Assembly (NCBI GenBank): GCA_022376925.1
Contig: JAIOJX010000025.1
Location: 100,715,608-100,779,607 of the forward strand
Direction of reading: 5' to 3'
DNA length: 64,000 bases
DNA from: Tragulus kanchil
Taxonomy: Eukaryota; Chordata; Mammalia; Artiodactyla; Tragulidae
The notes beneath the pieces are model-generated. The model searched no databases and was not told the DNA's origin. It worked only from the letters and a program-made list of their open reading frames with translations. Made by a program: the position numbers and the translations under genes. Positions 24,151 through 35,765 of this stretch are shown here, one piece after another. Each line of letters opens with the position of its first letter. Position 1 is the stretch's first letter.

Positions 24151-24661
24151 AAGGTGAGAATAGTCATAACCATAGGAACTAGCACTTGGTACAACACAGG
24201 AATATATCCTTGACCTTTCATAAAATAAATTTTATTAAGAAAACCATTCTAACATTAGCACTTAAAATGATGATGTACTATTTCAATGTAATTCTAATAT
24301 AAACATATATAAAAGACAAATGTTCATGGCTAAAATCAAAGTCCATTATAAAACACAGTTTTATTTTACCCATTTCTTCTGGTTTCAAACAGGGAAGAAA
24401 TGAGGAAGGAAGAGAATGAGTGAACTGTTTAACTTTATAAGCTTTAGAGTGATAGACATTGCACTATCATGACACTGAAGACTTCCTTAAATATCTTACT
24501 GTAAGATTATTTTTGTGGTGTTAAATTTCTATTGTTTTCCTCCACTTGTCCATTAACAAATGCAAAATATGTCTCAGTCATCCTCCTATCACCAGAATTT
24601 CTGTGATGCCTGGCAGATACCTGACCAGTCATTAAGACTACAATTGTATAATGATAATTAT

Positions 24662-24687
24662 ATAAATAAATAAATAAATAAATAAAG
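24662..24687. repeat. (AAAT)n tract
   Basis: About six AAAT units, single copy. Explains the low-complexity start of a 62-codon reverse-strand ORF. Confidence 0.85.
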
Positions 24688-24828
24688 TTTAACATTGAGC
24701 AATCCGTCTACACCCTGGTTATTGTGCTGCTAGAGAATAAATCATTACTTTAATTCATTTTATCTACTCTCTGTCCTTATCACTTAGACTTTAGTGAGAA
24801 TAAATCTAAACAAGCATACTTTTCCTTC

Positions 24829-25045
24829 TAGGCTTCCTAAGTAGCTCAGTGGTAAAGAATCTTCCTGCCAATGCACAAGCTGCAAGAGATTTGGGTTCAG
24901 TCCCTGGGTCTGGAAGATCCACTGCTGGAGGAAAAGGCAGCCCACCCCAGTATTCTTACCAAGATAATCCCATGGACAGAGGAGTCTGGAGAGCTACAGT
25001 CTATGGGATTGCAAAAAGTCAGACACAACTAAGCATGCACATACT
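24829..25045 (+). mobile_element. Bov-tA SINE
   Basis: 'ggcttcctaagtagctcagt', 'ggtaaagaatcttcctgcc', 'gggttcagtccctgggtctg', 'caccccagtattcttacc' and 'cagacacaactaagcatg' define a forward Bov-tA. The 77-codon ORF from 24849 is its usual translation. Confidence 0.88.
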
Positions 25046-25339
25046 ACTTTTCCTTCTAGAATGTTTAGATGTTAGGCCTTAAGAGTTCATTTTCTTTTAA
25101 AAAATAAAATCAAGTTTAAAAGATGGAATGGTTGGTTTTTTTGTTTTGTTTTTAACTCATATAGGGCAACTCAGGTCAACCTGAATTATACCATGTAGTT
25201 ATTCCAAATTATTCTAGTGATGAAGAACTCACGTGCCATACCAGAAACTTAAAATCCAAAGCATCATAAAGAGATTTTCATAAAATGACAAGGCAAAATA
25301 TGTTTCAGAGATAATTTATATAATACAGGCCACAAATTA

Positions 25340-25562
25340 ACTGAATTAACAATAAACATCATTTATGGAGCACCTACCAATATTCCTGATCCACCAAATA
25401 ACCAATTAGCTGACCTTCTGTTCAATTTAGAAAAATCAAGGCTTAGACCCAGAGACTGTGCCTTGTTCCAAGTCACACAACTGGCGAAGGGCAAACCCTA
25501 CATTCAATCATAGGGCTGTCAGGCTTCAAAGCTTGATTTCTTTCCACTACACTTCACTGCAG
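25340..25562 (-). mobile_element. Probable MIR SINE
   Basis: Reverse-complement MIR order: 'catcatttatggagcaccta', 'aaggcttagacccagaga', 'caagtcacacaactggcg', 'cttgatttctttccactaca'. Confidence 0.55.
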
Positions 25563-26419
25563 GGATAACAAGTTAGAAGGCATAAAATAAAAACTTTTTA
25601 AAAAAGAAAGAATCTAGTGATGAGACAAGAGGTAGGATTTGAAGGAAAGATAAAATCATGGGCTGAACAGTTTGAACTTCTGTAGCAGAGCAAGATGCAT
25701 TACCTTCTCCAAGCAAGCCTGACCACTTCCTATGACTGACTGAGTTTCATTTGATTTCATGTTTAAGGAGAAAACAAACCAAAATGAAAAGGCAAGTGGA
25801 TCAAGAGTAGAAATAGCTACTGAGAAAAAGTTTAACATAGTGAATCCTTACGCTTAGCACAGGATTGGCAAATATAGGTGCATCGTAAATATTCCTGGAA
25901 TATAAAACAGTAATAGCAAATGTGCTTACCATGTACCAGGTGACAGGGATCAAACAGGAGAGTCATACAGATAGTCATAGAAATCCCAATAGGGGATTAT
26001 AGGGGAAAGGGAAAACCCGGAAATTTTTGGAGACTACTGCAAGTTAATGCTCACTCAAGAAAGCTATCGATAAACAATAAAACTCTGTAAAGGTATTATC
26101 TTTTAATTAAAAAATATATAGAAAAAAAAAGCTATCAAAGCATCCTGAAATGAAGGCTGCTGGCTTAACCATAAAATCAAAAATCAAAGCACAGGATATG
26201 CCTTGAGTTATTCAGTGAAACAAAAATGTTACCACCCTTCTACTAATTTGAATAAACATTATTATAGTCCTAGTTTGACCTCATATAGTCAGATATGATC
26301 CTGCTCTTTACGAAGAAGCAGCTAGTGATGTAAGTCAGATGCCTACTTGAAGAATGAGGAAGAAGATAGTCTTTTTCCCCTCTTACTTTCCTTTGATTAT
26401 AAAAAAATACTCAATATTT

Positions 26420-26575
26420 GGGGCAGAGCCCCTCACCTGCCTGCTTTCCTTCCTCACAAGCTACCTGTATCAATAAATCTACTTCTTGCCTATTACTTTG
26501 CCTCTCACTGAATTCCTTCTATGCTGAGACACAGAGAACCTGTACCTCAGTAAATCCATTCACCAAGTGAGTAAC
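26420..26575 (+). mobile_element. LTR 3' part (R/U5-like), first copy
   Basis: 'cctgcctgctttccttcctc' is followed by a polyadenylation signal in 'caataaatctacttcttgcc' and by 'ctgagacacagagaacctgt', the layout of the end of an ERV LTR. Downstream to 26700 are two 'gggttcaa' motifs, not tRNA genes. No gag, pol or env seen. Confidence 0.5.
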
Positions 26576-26739
26576 TCTAATGTAAAGATCATGGGTTCAA
26601 CTCCCTATCTGGTTTTAAAAAGCTGACTTTGAGCCCCAGTATGTGGGTTCAATTCCCAATCAGAGGTACATGGTTTCATAGGCACTAGGCCAGTATTGTC
26701 AACATACTAACTGACATGTCTCACCACAATGCTGCAAGG

Positions 26740-26875
26740 TAGTTGCTATTCTCATTTCTATTCCTTGTGAGGGATGAGGAAACTGACCCTCAGGGAGAGT
26801 ATACTACCTGCTCACCTTCAAGTCAGAGGAGAACCTTGCCTGACTTGGGAACAGATCCTACTCACTAGGCTTCGT
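26740..26875 (-). mobile_element. MIR remnant, first copy
   Basis: 'gctattctcatttctattcc', 'gggatgaggaaactgaccct', 'tcaagtcagaggagaacctt': reverse MIR order. Confidence 0.5.
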
Positions 26876-27557
26876 GAATGAATGGAACATTCAGGGCTGT
26901 CCGAGCTGATTTCAATTATGTATAGGTGAAAAGGCAAGTGGATCAAGAGTAGAAATAGCTACTGAGAAAAAGTTTAACATAGTGAATCCTTACGCTTAGC
27001 ACAGGATTGGCAAATATAGGTGCATCGTAAATATTCCTGGAATATAAAACAGTAATAGCAAATGTGCTTACCATGTACCAGGTGACAGGGATCAAACAGG
27101 AGAGTCATACAGATAGTCATAGAAATCCCAATAGGGGATTATAGGGAAGGAAACCTGGAAATTTTTGGAGACTACTGCAAGTTAATGCTCACTCAAGAAA
27201 GCTATCGATAAACAATAAAACTCTGTAAAGGTATTATCTTTTAATTAAAAAATATATAGAAAAAAAAAGCTATCAAAGCATCCTGAAATGAAGGCTGCTG
27301 GCTTAACCATAAAATCAAAAATCAAAGCACAGGATATGCCTTGAGTTATTCAGTGAAACAAAAATGTTACCACCCTTCTACTAATTTGAATAAACATTAT
27401 TATAGTCCTAGTTTGACCTCATATAGTCAGATATGATCCTGCTCTTTACGAAGAAGCAGCTAGTGATGTAAGTCAGATGCCTACTTGAAGAATGAGGAAG
27501 AAGATAGTCTTTTTCCCCTCTTACTTTCCTTTGATTATAAAAAAATACTCAATATTT

Positions 27558-27713
27558 GGGGCAGAGCCCCTCACCTGCCTGCTTTCCTTCCTCACAAGCT
27601 ACCTGTATCAATAAATCTACTTCTTGCCTATTACTTTGCCTCTCACTGAATTCCTTCTATGCTGAGACACAGAGAACCTGTACCTCAGTAAATCCATTCA
27701 CCAAGTGAGTAAC
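27558..27713 (+). mobile_element. LTR 3' part (R/U5-like), second copy
   Basis: Copy of 26420-26575, carried by pair 8. Confidence 0.5.
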
Positions 27714-27875
27714 TCTAATGTAAAGATCATGGGTTCAACTCCCTATCTGGTTTTAAAAAGCTGACTTTGAGCCCCAGTATGTGGGTTCAATTCCCAATCA
27801 GAGGTACATGGTTTCATAGGCACTAGGCCAGTATTGTCAACATACTAACTGACATGTCTCACCACAATGCTGCAA

Positions 27876-28013
27876 GGTAGTTGCTATTCTCATTTCTATT
27901 CCTTGTGAGGGATGAGGAAACTGACCCTCAGGGAGAGTATACTACCTGCTCACCTTCAAGTCAGAGGAGAACCTTGCCTGACTTGGGAACAGATCCTACT
28001 CACTAGGCTTCGT
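27876..28013 (-). mobile_element. MIR remnant, second copy
   Basis: Copy of 26740-26875, carried by pair 8. Confidence 0.5.
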
Positions 28014-28315
28014 GAATGAATGGAACATTCAGGGCTGTCCGAGCTGATTTCAATTATGTAGGAACCAATTTTTACTTTAAAAATTGATTATCAAGACACA
28101 AACTGCCATTTATAACATAAAATAAATAACACATATACAACTAAATTTAAAATGGATAACCAACAAAAACCTATTGCATAGCCTATGGAACTCTGCTCAC
28201 AGTTATATGCCAGCCTGGACTGGAGTGGGGGTGAGGGAGAATAGATAAGTGTATACATATGGCTGAGTCTCTTCACTGTTCACCTGAAACTATCAAAACA
28301 TTTTTAATTGGCTCT

Positions 28316-28448
28316 CAGTTCAATTCAGTTCAGTTCAGTTTACTCAGTCATGTCCAGCTCTTTGAGACCCCATGGACTGCAGCATACCATCCCTGTTTTT
28401 CACAATCTCCTGGACTCAAGTCTGTAGACTCAGTGATGCCAACTGGCT
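28316..28448 (-). mobile_element. Short BovB 3' end with (TTCAG)n tail
   Basis: The tail repeat 'cagttcagttcagtt' sits at the left, followed by 'actcagtcatgtccagctct' and 'accccatggactgcagcata'. About 130 bp of BovB, 5' truncated. Confidence 0.8.
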
Positions 28449-28706
28449 ATATCCCGATACAAGATGGTTTTGATATTAAAAATAATAAATTTAAAAAAAA
28501 ATAATAAAACAAACAAAAAACAGTTGTACTATATTTCACTGTATCATAAGAATGTAACGCACTGACCCCAATAGATCTCAAAGCCTCCAGTTTTCTCTTT
28601 AAATATCATGCTGGTTAGGCTGTCAGGGAAAATGGAAAAGACACTTGAAAACTCACCAGTACCCACATATTACAGGAACCTTTTCCCATGTAAACAATTG
28701 TGCTTG

Positions 28707-29026
28707 GGGCTTCCCTGGTGGTCCAGTAGGTAAAGACACCGCCTTGCAGTGCAAGGGGTGCCAGTTCGAGCTCTGGCCTGGGAAGATCCCACATGCCGCA
28801 GAGTGGTTGGACTAATGTGTCCAATTACCGAGCCGGAGCTCTGGAGCGCATGCGCCCAGAGCCGGTGCTCTGCGATGACAGAGGCCACCGCGATGGGAGA
28901 CCCACATGGGCCAAAAGAACAAAGATGGATGAAAATAGATAAATGAAAGACCAATAGAAGTGGACCACTCACCTCCCTCCCTCCCCACTCCCTCCACCAA
29001 AAATAAGTTAAAAAAAAAACAACAAC
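28707..29026 (+). mobile_element. CHR-type tRNA-derived SINE
   Basis: Full layout, with palindromic core GCGCATGCGC intact and flanked by a perfect 14-bp target duplication AACAATTGTGCTTG (28693-28706 and 29027-29040). The tail is A-rich, followed by (CAA)n. ORFs on both strands at 28615-29183 are by-products. Confidence 0.92.
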
Positions 29027-29344
29027 AACAATTGTGCTTGAACGCATAATAAAAGTGTATGCAGTCCATTATTCCCAAAATCGTAAAAGTAACTTTCAAG
29101 AAGCTTAATTTATTGACTGTTATTTTTATGAAACGAGGATGTTGGAGGGAGAACAAAACCTTGAAATAATGGAATATACACACAGAAGAAAGAAATATGA
29201 CTAATTAATATCACTTTGAAAGATTGCAATGGACCATGATTTTGACTTAATCAAATGATTACCAATGAAGACTTACTGATAAATTTAATATTTACCCCAA
29301 GAACGGGTCCCCAGCTATTTCGTGAAGCAGAGAAACTGCTTTTA

Positions 29345-29505
29345 AAATTGATGGATAACAAGAACACTGAATAAAGATAATTCACGTTTATGATACTGTA
29401 CTAAGTATTCACCCATATTCTGTCATTTAACTATCTCTGCAGTGAAGTAGCAATGTTTCCCTTGTGTAAAAGATGGGACTAAGATAAGGAAAGTAAGAAC
29501 TTAAC
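29345..29505 (-). mobile_element. Probable MIR remnant
   Basis: 'gatactgtactaagtattca', 'tttaactatctctgcagtga' and 'aagatgggactaagataa' follow the reverse MIR order. Confidence 0.4.
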
Positions 29506-29543
29506 CTATTGTAGTAGCATCCTGTGGTATTTATTTATAGTGA

Positions 29544-30222
29544 AATCCAGCAAGGTCCTATGGGGCCCTCCTGGGCACAAAAGTCTTTTGTCCCATTTCC
29601 AAATATGCTTCATTCAGCCTCTTTGACTTTCCTGGGCTCCATGGGTAGATTCAAATAGTTGCTAAGTAGGGAAGGGAGCCAGTGCAGAAACAGGGAGAAG
29701 CAGTTAAAATATAATAATGCAGGCTTTGGACAAGGTCCAGGTTCTTCCTTAAGGAATATATACAACAATACCACTGAGTTCAGCAGGAACTAAGGTTCCT
29801 CCCTTAGCAGGTTGTTGTTGTTCAGTTGCTAAGTCATGTCCAAGTCTTTGGAACCCCATGGACTGCAGCACGCCAGGCCTCCCTAGCCTTCACTATCTCC
29901 CAGAGTTTGCTCAAACTTATGTCCATTGAGTCAATGATGCCATCCAACTACCTCATCCTCTCACCAGGTGGAGGATAACTCCAGGCTGAACACAGGATAC
30001 TTGGAGCACTTCCCTGTTACTTCATTGCCAGCCCTTCAAGAGAGTCACAAACCCTGCAGCCCTCATGCCAAATTTAGCCTATAAAACTTCTCCCCCCAAA
30101 CCACATTGGAGTTTGGGGTTTTTGAGCATGACCCATTCTCCTTATATGGCCCTGCAATAAACCTTTCTCAGCTCCAAATTCTAACATTTTGGTTTGTTTG
30201 GGCACAGGAACTTCTAAATTTT
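29544..30222 (+). mobile_element. ERV LTR, sense, interrupted by a BovB tail
   Basis: It starts near 'ccagcaaggtcctatggggc', is broken by a BovB piece at 29815-29978, then runs through a TATA-like 'cctataaaacttctcccc' and a polyadenylation signal in 'gcaataaacctttctcagct' to 'tttggtttgtttggg'. The start and end both match the inverse element at 30375-30875. Class I-like by layout; no internal retroviral genes. Confidence 0.6.
29815..29978 (-). mobile_element. BovB 3' end inserted in an LTR
   Basis: 'ttcagttgctaagtcatgtc', 'accccatggactgcagcacg' and 'ttgagtcaatgatgccatcc' give reverse-complement BovB, about 160 bp. Confidence 0.85.
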
Positions 30223-30374
30223 CATTCAGTAACAGTAACAACTTTCCAGTTGTTAATATTAATTTGTATAACTTTAAAGTCTTTATTCATTTTAGACTAT
30301 GTGTACCATAGAAGAATAGTGGATTTCATTTACCTCTACACATCAGAGTCTCACTCATTATAGGTGTTAACTCA

Positions 30375-30875
30375 AGTTCATGTTCCTGAGGCACAGTGAG
30401 GCCAAACAAACTGAAACTTTGGAGTCTGAAGTACAGAAAGCTTTACTGCAAGAACATCCAAGGAGACAAGGTGGCTCCTGCCCTCAAAAGCCTTGTACTC
30501 CCCACAGTGTTTTGGCAAAGCATTTTTGAAGGACTTGTTGGGTGGAGGCCACAGGGTCTGTGATCAGTTTGTGTACAATTCTCTGATTAGCTGCTGAGGC
30601 ACCAGGGTGATGTCACAGAAGTTTTCAGTCCATGGGCTCCAGGAGGCCTGAGGTTAAGTATTCATGGTCACCAAGTAATTCTTCTATTTGGTGGGAAGTT
30701 GAGGGGTGGGGTTCATGTCAGCAGAACAACTCAGGAAATTTGCATCAAATGCTATTGTTAATATCCACATAGGTATTTCAGAGAGGGGCTAAAGCAGAGG
30801 ACATGGGGGAAGGCCTGTCCTAAAAAGCCCCAGAGGGTCTTGCTGGATTACATAGGCTCTCTGAGCACAAATGTT
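30375..30875 (-). mobile_element. ERV LTR, antisense, same family
   Basis: Read in reverse: 'aatccagcaagaccctctgg' at the start, then 'ttgcagtaaagctttctgta' with an AGTAAA-type polyadenylation signal, and 'agtttgtttggcctcactgt' at the end. These landmarks pair with the sense LTR at 29544-30222. Tail-to-tail arrangement, about 150 bp apart. Confidence 0.6.
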
Positions 30876-31850
30876 GAATAAATAAATGAGCAAAAGAGGG
30901 GAAGTAGGAGTTCCAAAATCTATTATACATGCACAAACCATTCCATGTCCTTATGTCTCCTGGTGTCTCGCCTTGAGTGAGTAGGTGAGTAAAAACCTGA
31001 TAAGAGTTAGAAACAGCACTGAGATCAAGGAACTGATAGGGAGAGATGGAAAAAAAAAGTCTAAAGGTGTGACAGGAACTAATTAAATGGCCTCTAAAAA
31101 GAAAACCTTCAAGATTTGAATCTACCCTTTGATACTAATCAACTTATTGGAGACACTTGACAAAGAACAAAGAGAAGGCCTAAAAAAAAAAAAAAAAAAA
31201 AAAAAAGCAAAACCCTGATTCTATGGAGCTTTCTAAAGCTTTAGCCACTTTGATAACATTTCTTTATAATCAGAAAATACACCTAACTGTCAAGTCCATT
31301 TATAAAAATGTTGTTCTTTGATTTTAAAGTAATTTTTAGATTCTTCTTTAATATAGAAAACAAGCAACCATCATTTACGTGTATGGTGTTTAGAATGCAA
31401 GTTATTTTTTAATTGGTATAAGCTATCAAGTTTCAGCATTATTATTTTAAAGCAGAAGTTCCCATAAAGTATGTTTAGTATTATTTACCAAAAAAGCAAA
31501 AGCTATAGTCTTACTCTCACTAGTAAGGAGTCAAACATTATTTACTTATCAACAAAATTATCCTTGTTCTCAAGCTGAAATTATCACTGCAATACTGTGA
31601 CTTACAACAAGAAATACACAGTTGCTCTTTGTCCTCATTTCCCCACAGGCAAAAAGCTCCAAAAATACCCTGGAATTCCCCAAAAGGAGAGCACAATTAT
31701 AGTGTCTTTTGTTATGTTACTAAGACTAGTTGGAAACTGCACCTAAGGATAGGGGCTGGTTGCCTGGAGGATCAAACATTCAGTCTCATCCCTCTGCTTT
31801 AAAGGCAGGTTGGAAGCTGATTTACTCAATAGGGACCACTGATTAAATCT
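30876..31850. other. Non-coding stretch with a poly-A tract
   Basis: Nothing recognised apart from about 25 As at 31182-31206, which may be the tail of an unidentified retroposed sequence on the forward strand. Confidence 0.4.
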
Positions 31851-31996
31851 AGCACGAATATGTCTCCATAAAAAACCAAAAGGACAAGGTTCAAAGAGCT
31901 TCTGGGTTAGTGAATACAGGAAGGTTGGGACAGACTGGTGTGGTAGAAAAAAAGCATGGAAGCCCCTCCTTTTTTCACATACTCTGCCTTACTGCT

Positions 31997-32690
31997 GTTG
32001 TTCAGTTGCTAAAGTAATGTCCAGCTGTTGGCAACCCCATGGAATGAGTCTGGTCAGGCTCCTCTGTCCTCTATTTCCCAGAGCTTGCTCTGATTCAAGT
32101 CCATTGAATCAGTGATAGTATCTAACCATCTCATCCTCTGACACTCCCTACTTCTTTTGTTTTCAAATCTTTCCCATCATTAGGGTCTTTTCCAGTAAGT
32201 CACCTCTTCATATCAGGTGGCCAATTTAGCTTTACCTTCAATTCTTCCAATGAATACACAGGGTTGATTCCCTTTAGGATTGACCAATTTGACCTCCTTG
32301 CAGTCCAAGAGACTATCAAGAGTCTCCTCCAGTACCAAAATTCAAAAGCATCAATTCTTTGGTGCTCAGCCTTCTTTATGGTCCAACCCATATCCATACA
32401 TGACTACTGAAAAAATCATAGCTTTGACTATACAGACATTTGTTGGCAAAGTGATATCTCTGCTTTTGTTGGCAAAGTGCTATCTCTGCTTTTTACTATA
32501 CACTGTCTAGGTTTGTTACAGCTTTCCTTCCAAGGAACAAGCATCTTTTAATTTCATGGCTGCAGTCACTGTCCACAGTGATTTTGGAGCCCAAGAAAGT
32601 AAAATCTGCCACTGTTTCCATGTTTCCCCTTTAATTTGCCATGAAGTGATGGGACCATATACCATGATCTTAGTTATTTTTTAAACTTGG
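31997..32690 (-). mobile_element. BovB LINE 3' portion, first copy
   Basis: Reverse-complement BovB with 'cagttgctaaagtaatgtcc', 'atatcaggtggccaatttag', 'ctttatggtccaacccatat'. Contains a 26-bp internal tandem duplication at 32439-32490. ORFs at 32200-32397 and 32280-32510 are frames of the element. Confidence 0.88.
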
Positions 32691-32821
32691 CCTTATAAAT
32701 CTCTTCTATTTCCCTTTGAGCTATATCCTTTTATAATGAATTGGTGATCTAGTAAGTAAAATGTTTCTGTGCCTTCTATGTGCTGCTCTAGCAAATTAAT
32801 CAAAACCAAGGAGGAGGTCAG

Positions 32822-33000
32822 GTTTCATAAGTGGCTCAATGGTAAAGAATCTGCCTGCAATGTAGGAGATGCAGGCTCAATCCCAGGGTTGAGAAGATCC
32901 CCTGGAGAAGGAAACAGCAAGTCACTCCAGTATTCTTGCCTGTAAAATCCCATAGAAGAGTCTGTTGGGCTACAGTCTATGGTGTTACACAAGAGGGACT
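32822..33000 (+). mobile_element. Bov-tA SINE, first copy
   Basis: 'agtggctcaatggtaaagaa', 'tctgcctgcaatgtaggaga', 'gatcccctggagaaggaaac', 'cactccagtattcttgcctg'. Forward Bov-tA, ending next to the joint. Confidence 0.85.
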
Positions 33001-33154
33001 TACAACTTAGGGGAACAAACAGCACGAATATGTCTCCATAAAAACCAAAAGGTTCAAAGAGCTTCTGGGTTAGTGAATACAGGAAGGTGGACAGACTGGT
33101 GTGGTAGAAAAGCATGGAAGCCCCTCCTTTTTTCACATACTCTGCCTTACTGCT

Positions 33155-33848
33155 GTTGTTCAGTTGCTAAAGTAATGTCCAGCTGTTGGCAACCCCATGG
33201 AATGAGTCTGGTCAGGCTCCTCTGTCCTCTATTTCCCAGAGCTTGCTCTGATTCAAGTCCATTGAATCAGTGATAGTATCTAACCATCTCATCCTCTGAC
33301 ACTCCCTACTTCTTTTGTTTTCAAATCTTTCCCATCATTAGGGTCTTTTCCAGTAAGTCACCTCTTCATATCAGGTGGCCAATTTAGCTTTACCTTCAAT
33401 TCTTCCAATGAATACACAGGGTTGATTCCCTTTAGGATTGACCAATTTGACCTCCTTGCAGTCCAAGAGACTATCAAGAGTCTCCTCCAGTACCAAAATT
33501 CAAAAGCATCAATTCTTTGGTGCTCAGCCTTCTTTATGGTCCAACCCATATCCATACATGACTACTGAAAAAATCATAGCTTTGACTATACAGACATTTG
33601 TTGGCAAAGTGATATCTCTGCTTTTGTTGGCAAAGTGCTATCTCTGCTTTTTACTATACACTGTCTAGGTTTGTTACAGCTTTCCTTCCAAGGAACAAGC
33701 ATCTTTTAATTTCATGGCTGCAGTCACTGTCCACAGTGATTTTGGAGCCCAAGAAAGTAAAATCTGCCACTGTTTCCATGTTTCCCCTTTAATTTGCCAT
33801 GAAGTGATGGGACCATATACCATGATCTTAGTTATTTTTTAAACTTGG
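33155..33848 (-). mobile_element. BovB LINE 3' portion, second copy
   Basis: Copy of 31997-32690 at offset 1158, including the 26-bp internal duplication. Confidence 0.88.
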
Positions 33849-33979
33849 CCTTATAAATCTCTTCTATTTCCCTTTGAGCTATATCCTTTTATAATGAATT
33901 GGTGATCTAGTAAGTAAAATGTTTCTGTGCCTTCTATGTGCTGCTCTAGCAAATTAATCAAAACCAAGGAGGAGGTCAG

Positions 33980-34160
33980 GTTTCATAAGTGGCTCAATGG
34001 TAAAGAATCTGCCTGCAATGTAGGAGATGCAGGCTCAATCCCAGGGTTGAGAAGATCCCCTGGAGAAGGAAACAGCAAGTCACTCCAGTATTCTTGCCTG
34101 TAAAATCCCATAGAAGAGTCTGTTGGGCTACAGTCTATGGTGTTACACAAGAGGGACTTA
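33980..34160 (+). mobile_element. Bov-tA SINE, second copy
   Basis: Copy of 32822-33000. Its right flank (34170 onward) is the native one. Confidence 0.85.
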
Positions 34161-34360
34161 CAACTTAGGGGGACACACAACTTAGGGACTAAACATTAAC
34201 AGCAAGGAGGAGGTCAATGGAACTCCCAACTGACAGCTGGCTGATCAGAAAAAAACACAGGTGAAAATCTGGACTTGGAACTGGTTGTCTGAATGGGGCA
34301 GAGGTCAAGGGAGTGTTGTAGGTCTGAGCCCAGACTGAGCCCTTAAACTGTGGAATCTAA

Positions 34361-34446
34361 TTGCCTGGAGAATCCCATGGACAGAGGGGCCTGGAGGGCT
34401 ACAGTCCATGGAATAACCAAGAGTTGACACAGCTTAGCAACTGAGC
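34361..34446 (+). mobile_element. Bov-tA 3' fragment
   Basis: 'ctggagaatcccatggacag', 'ggagggctacagtccatgga' and 'cacagcttagcaactgagca' are the last third of a Bov-tA. Confidence 0.8.
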
Positions 34447-35688
34447 ATGCACTAATACTATATCTTAAAGTAGACCATGTCAGAATTGAGTTAAATTGTA
34501 GAACACCTAGTTGGTGTCACAGATGCGTATGGATATATGAGGATGTTGGAATTAGTGTCACAATATTTACCCACCAAGGACTGCCTTGTATCTACATTAA
34601 GCAACTAAGGCATTTACTCCAATTAAAGATGGTACGATATGATTTGTCTTCTTGCTACATACACTGTTAAGCCCTAGGACAAGTTCTACATTTACCAACT
34701 AAGTAGAAAGGACTTTAAAATCTTGAGTAGCCTTGTAAATTCCATAAAACCAGCCTGATTCTCAGTTTTCTCATATCAAAATAGGCTAATTCTTAACGTA
34801 TCTCATGGGACTATCAGAAGGAACAAATTCAACATAAAAACACACTTAAACCACAAAGTGCACTTTGAATATAACCAGTTCTCTTGCTTTACACCATTCT
34901 ACCTCATTCTTGCATCCAGGTGTCAATCTAGGGGCTAGAAAGACACCGACTTGTCCTCAGCAATGGCAACAGACCCGGCTGAGGAACTCGGGAGTTAGAC
35001 CTTTGGGAAGCAATGTCTGCCCTAAAAGTAACAACTTAATAATGACTAACAGGTATTGAGGGGGTCACTCTTCATCAGAGTTTTCCAAACTATCACATGT
35101 AATCTGTACTAAGACAAACCTATCTTTCTTCAGGTCTTGTATTACTGGAATGATCTAGTGTGTCATTCTGATTGGCAGGCTCACAGAAAAGAGACTTCAC
35201 TACTTGAAGAAATTGTACAGAAGCCATTATGTCCCAGGGTGTGAGGAAATGTTATTAAATAGTAACAACAACATGCTTTCCCAAAGAGTATATGTCTAAC
35301 ACAAGTTAATGTTCACATAATCAATATTTGACACCTTTAGATACGCAGCAACTTACTATTTTGTCATTCAGCTACATTCCATTTTTGTGGGTTTTCTAAA
35401 ATGTCATTTTTTGCATTTTCTTCAAATCTAGTTTTCTGTTTTCTGTATCCATTAATCACAGTTTTCCCTTTTGAGGTTAAACTGTGTAACTTAAATTATT
35501 ATTCCTTGTGACTGCCCTTACATATTTACAGATAGCTATTATACCTTAATAACAGTTTTTTATTATCTCGTTCAAATGAACAACTATCAACATTATTTCT
35601 GTTTTCAGATATAAAAAGAAAAGGATACAAAATAAATTTCAAGTAGACATTTGCCAGGCTCTTCCAATGAAAATAATTTGAACATCTC
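34447..35688. other. Non-coding stretch, nothing recognised
   Basis: Single-copy and AT-rich. A 64-codon ORF at 34865-35059 has no known domain. Confidence 0.4.
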
Positions 35689-35689
35689 C

Positions 35690-35765
35690 TGGGTTGGCCA
35701 AAAAGTTTTGGGTTTTCCGTAAGATGTTATAGCAAACTTGAGCAAACTTTTGGTTAATCCAGTAT
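35690..35765 (+). mobile_element. Mariner-type palindromic remnant
   Basis: 'gggttggccaaaaagttttg' with a 'ttccgtaagatgttat' centre and a decayed inverse arm ('aacttttggttaatcca') is the layout of the short mariner-derived palindromes common in ruminants. The arms no longer pair well. Confidence 0.65.

Larger units (their letters stand above)
22323..24554. repeat. Direct repeat pair 7 (22323-23440 and 23438-24554)
   Basis: Offset about 1114. Overlaps pair 6: 21222-21612, 22323-22712 and 23438-23826 are three copies of one segment. The joint at 23438 is clean, sharing CCATT with the true right edge. Confidence 0.95.
25785..28060. repeat. Direct repeat pair 8 (25785-26924 and 26927-28060)
   Basis: Offset 1142 at the left and 1136-1138 at the right. 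The change falls at one spot, GGGGAAAGGGAAAACCCGG near 26003 versus GGGAAGGAAACCTGG near 27143, which looks like run-length error. The rest is identical as far as I can read. Confidence 0.95.
31851..34172. repeat. Direct repeat pair 9 (31851-33013 and 33021-34172)
   Basis: Offset is 1170 at the left edge, falling to 1158. The loss is concentrated in the first 100 bases of copy 2, where runs are shortened (GGTTGGGACAG to GGTGGACAG, AAAAAAAGC to AAAAGC), as at a low-quality sequence end. The rest agrees base for base as far as I checked. Confidence 0.95.
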
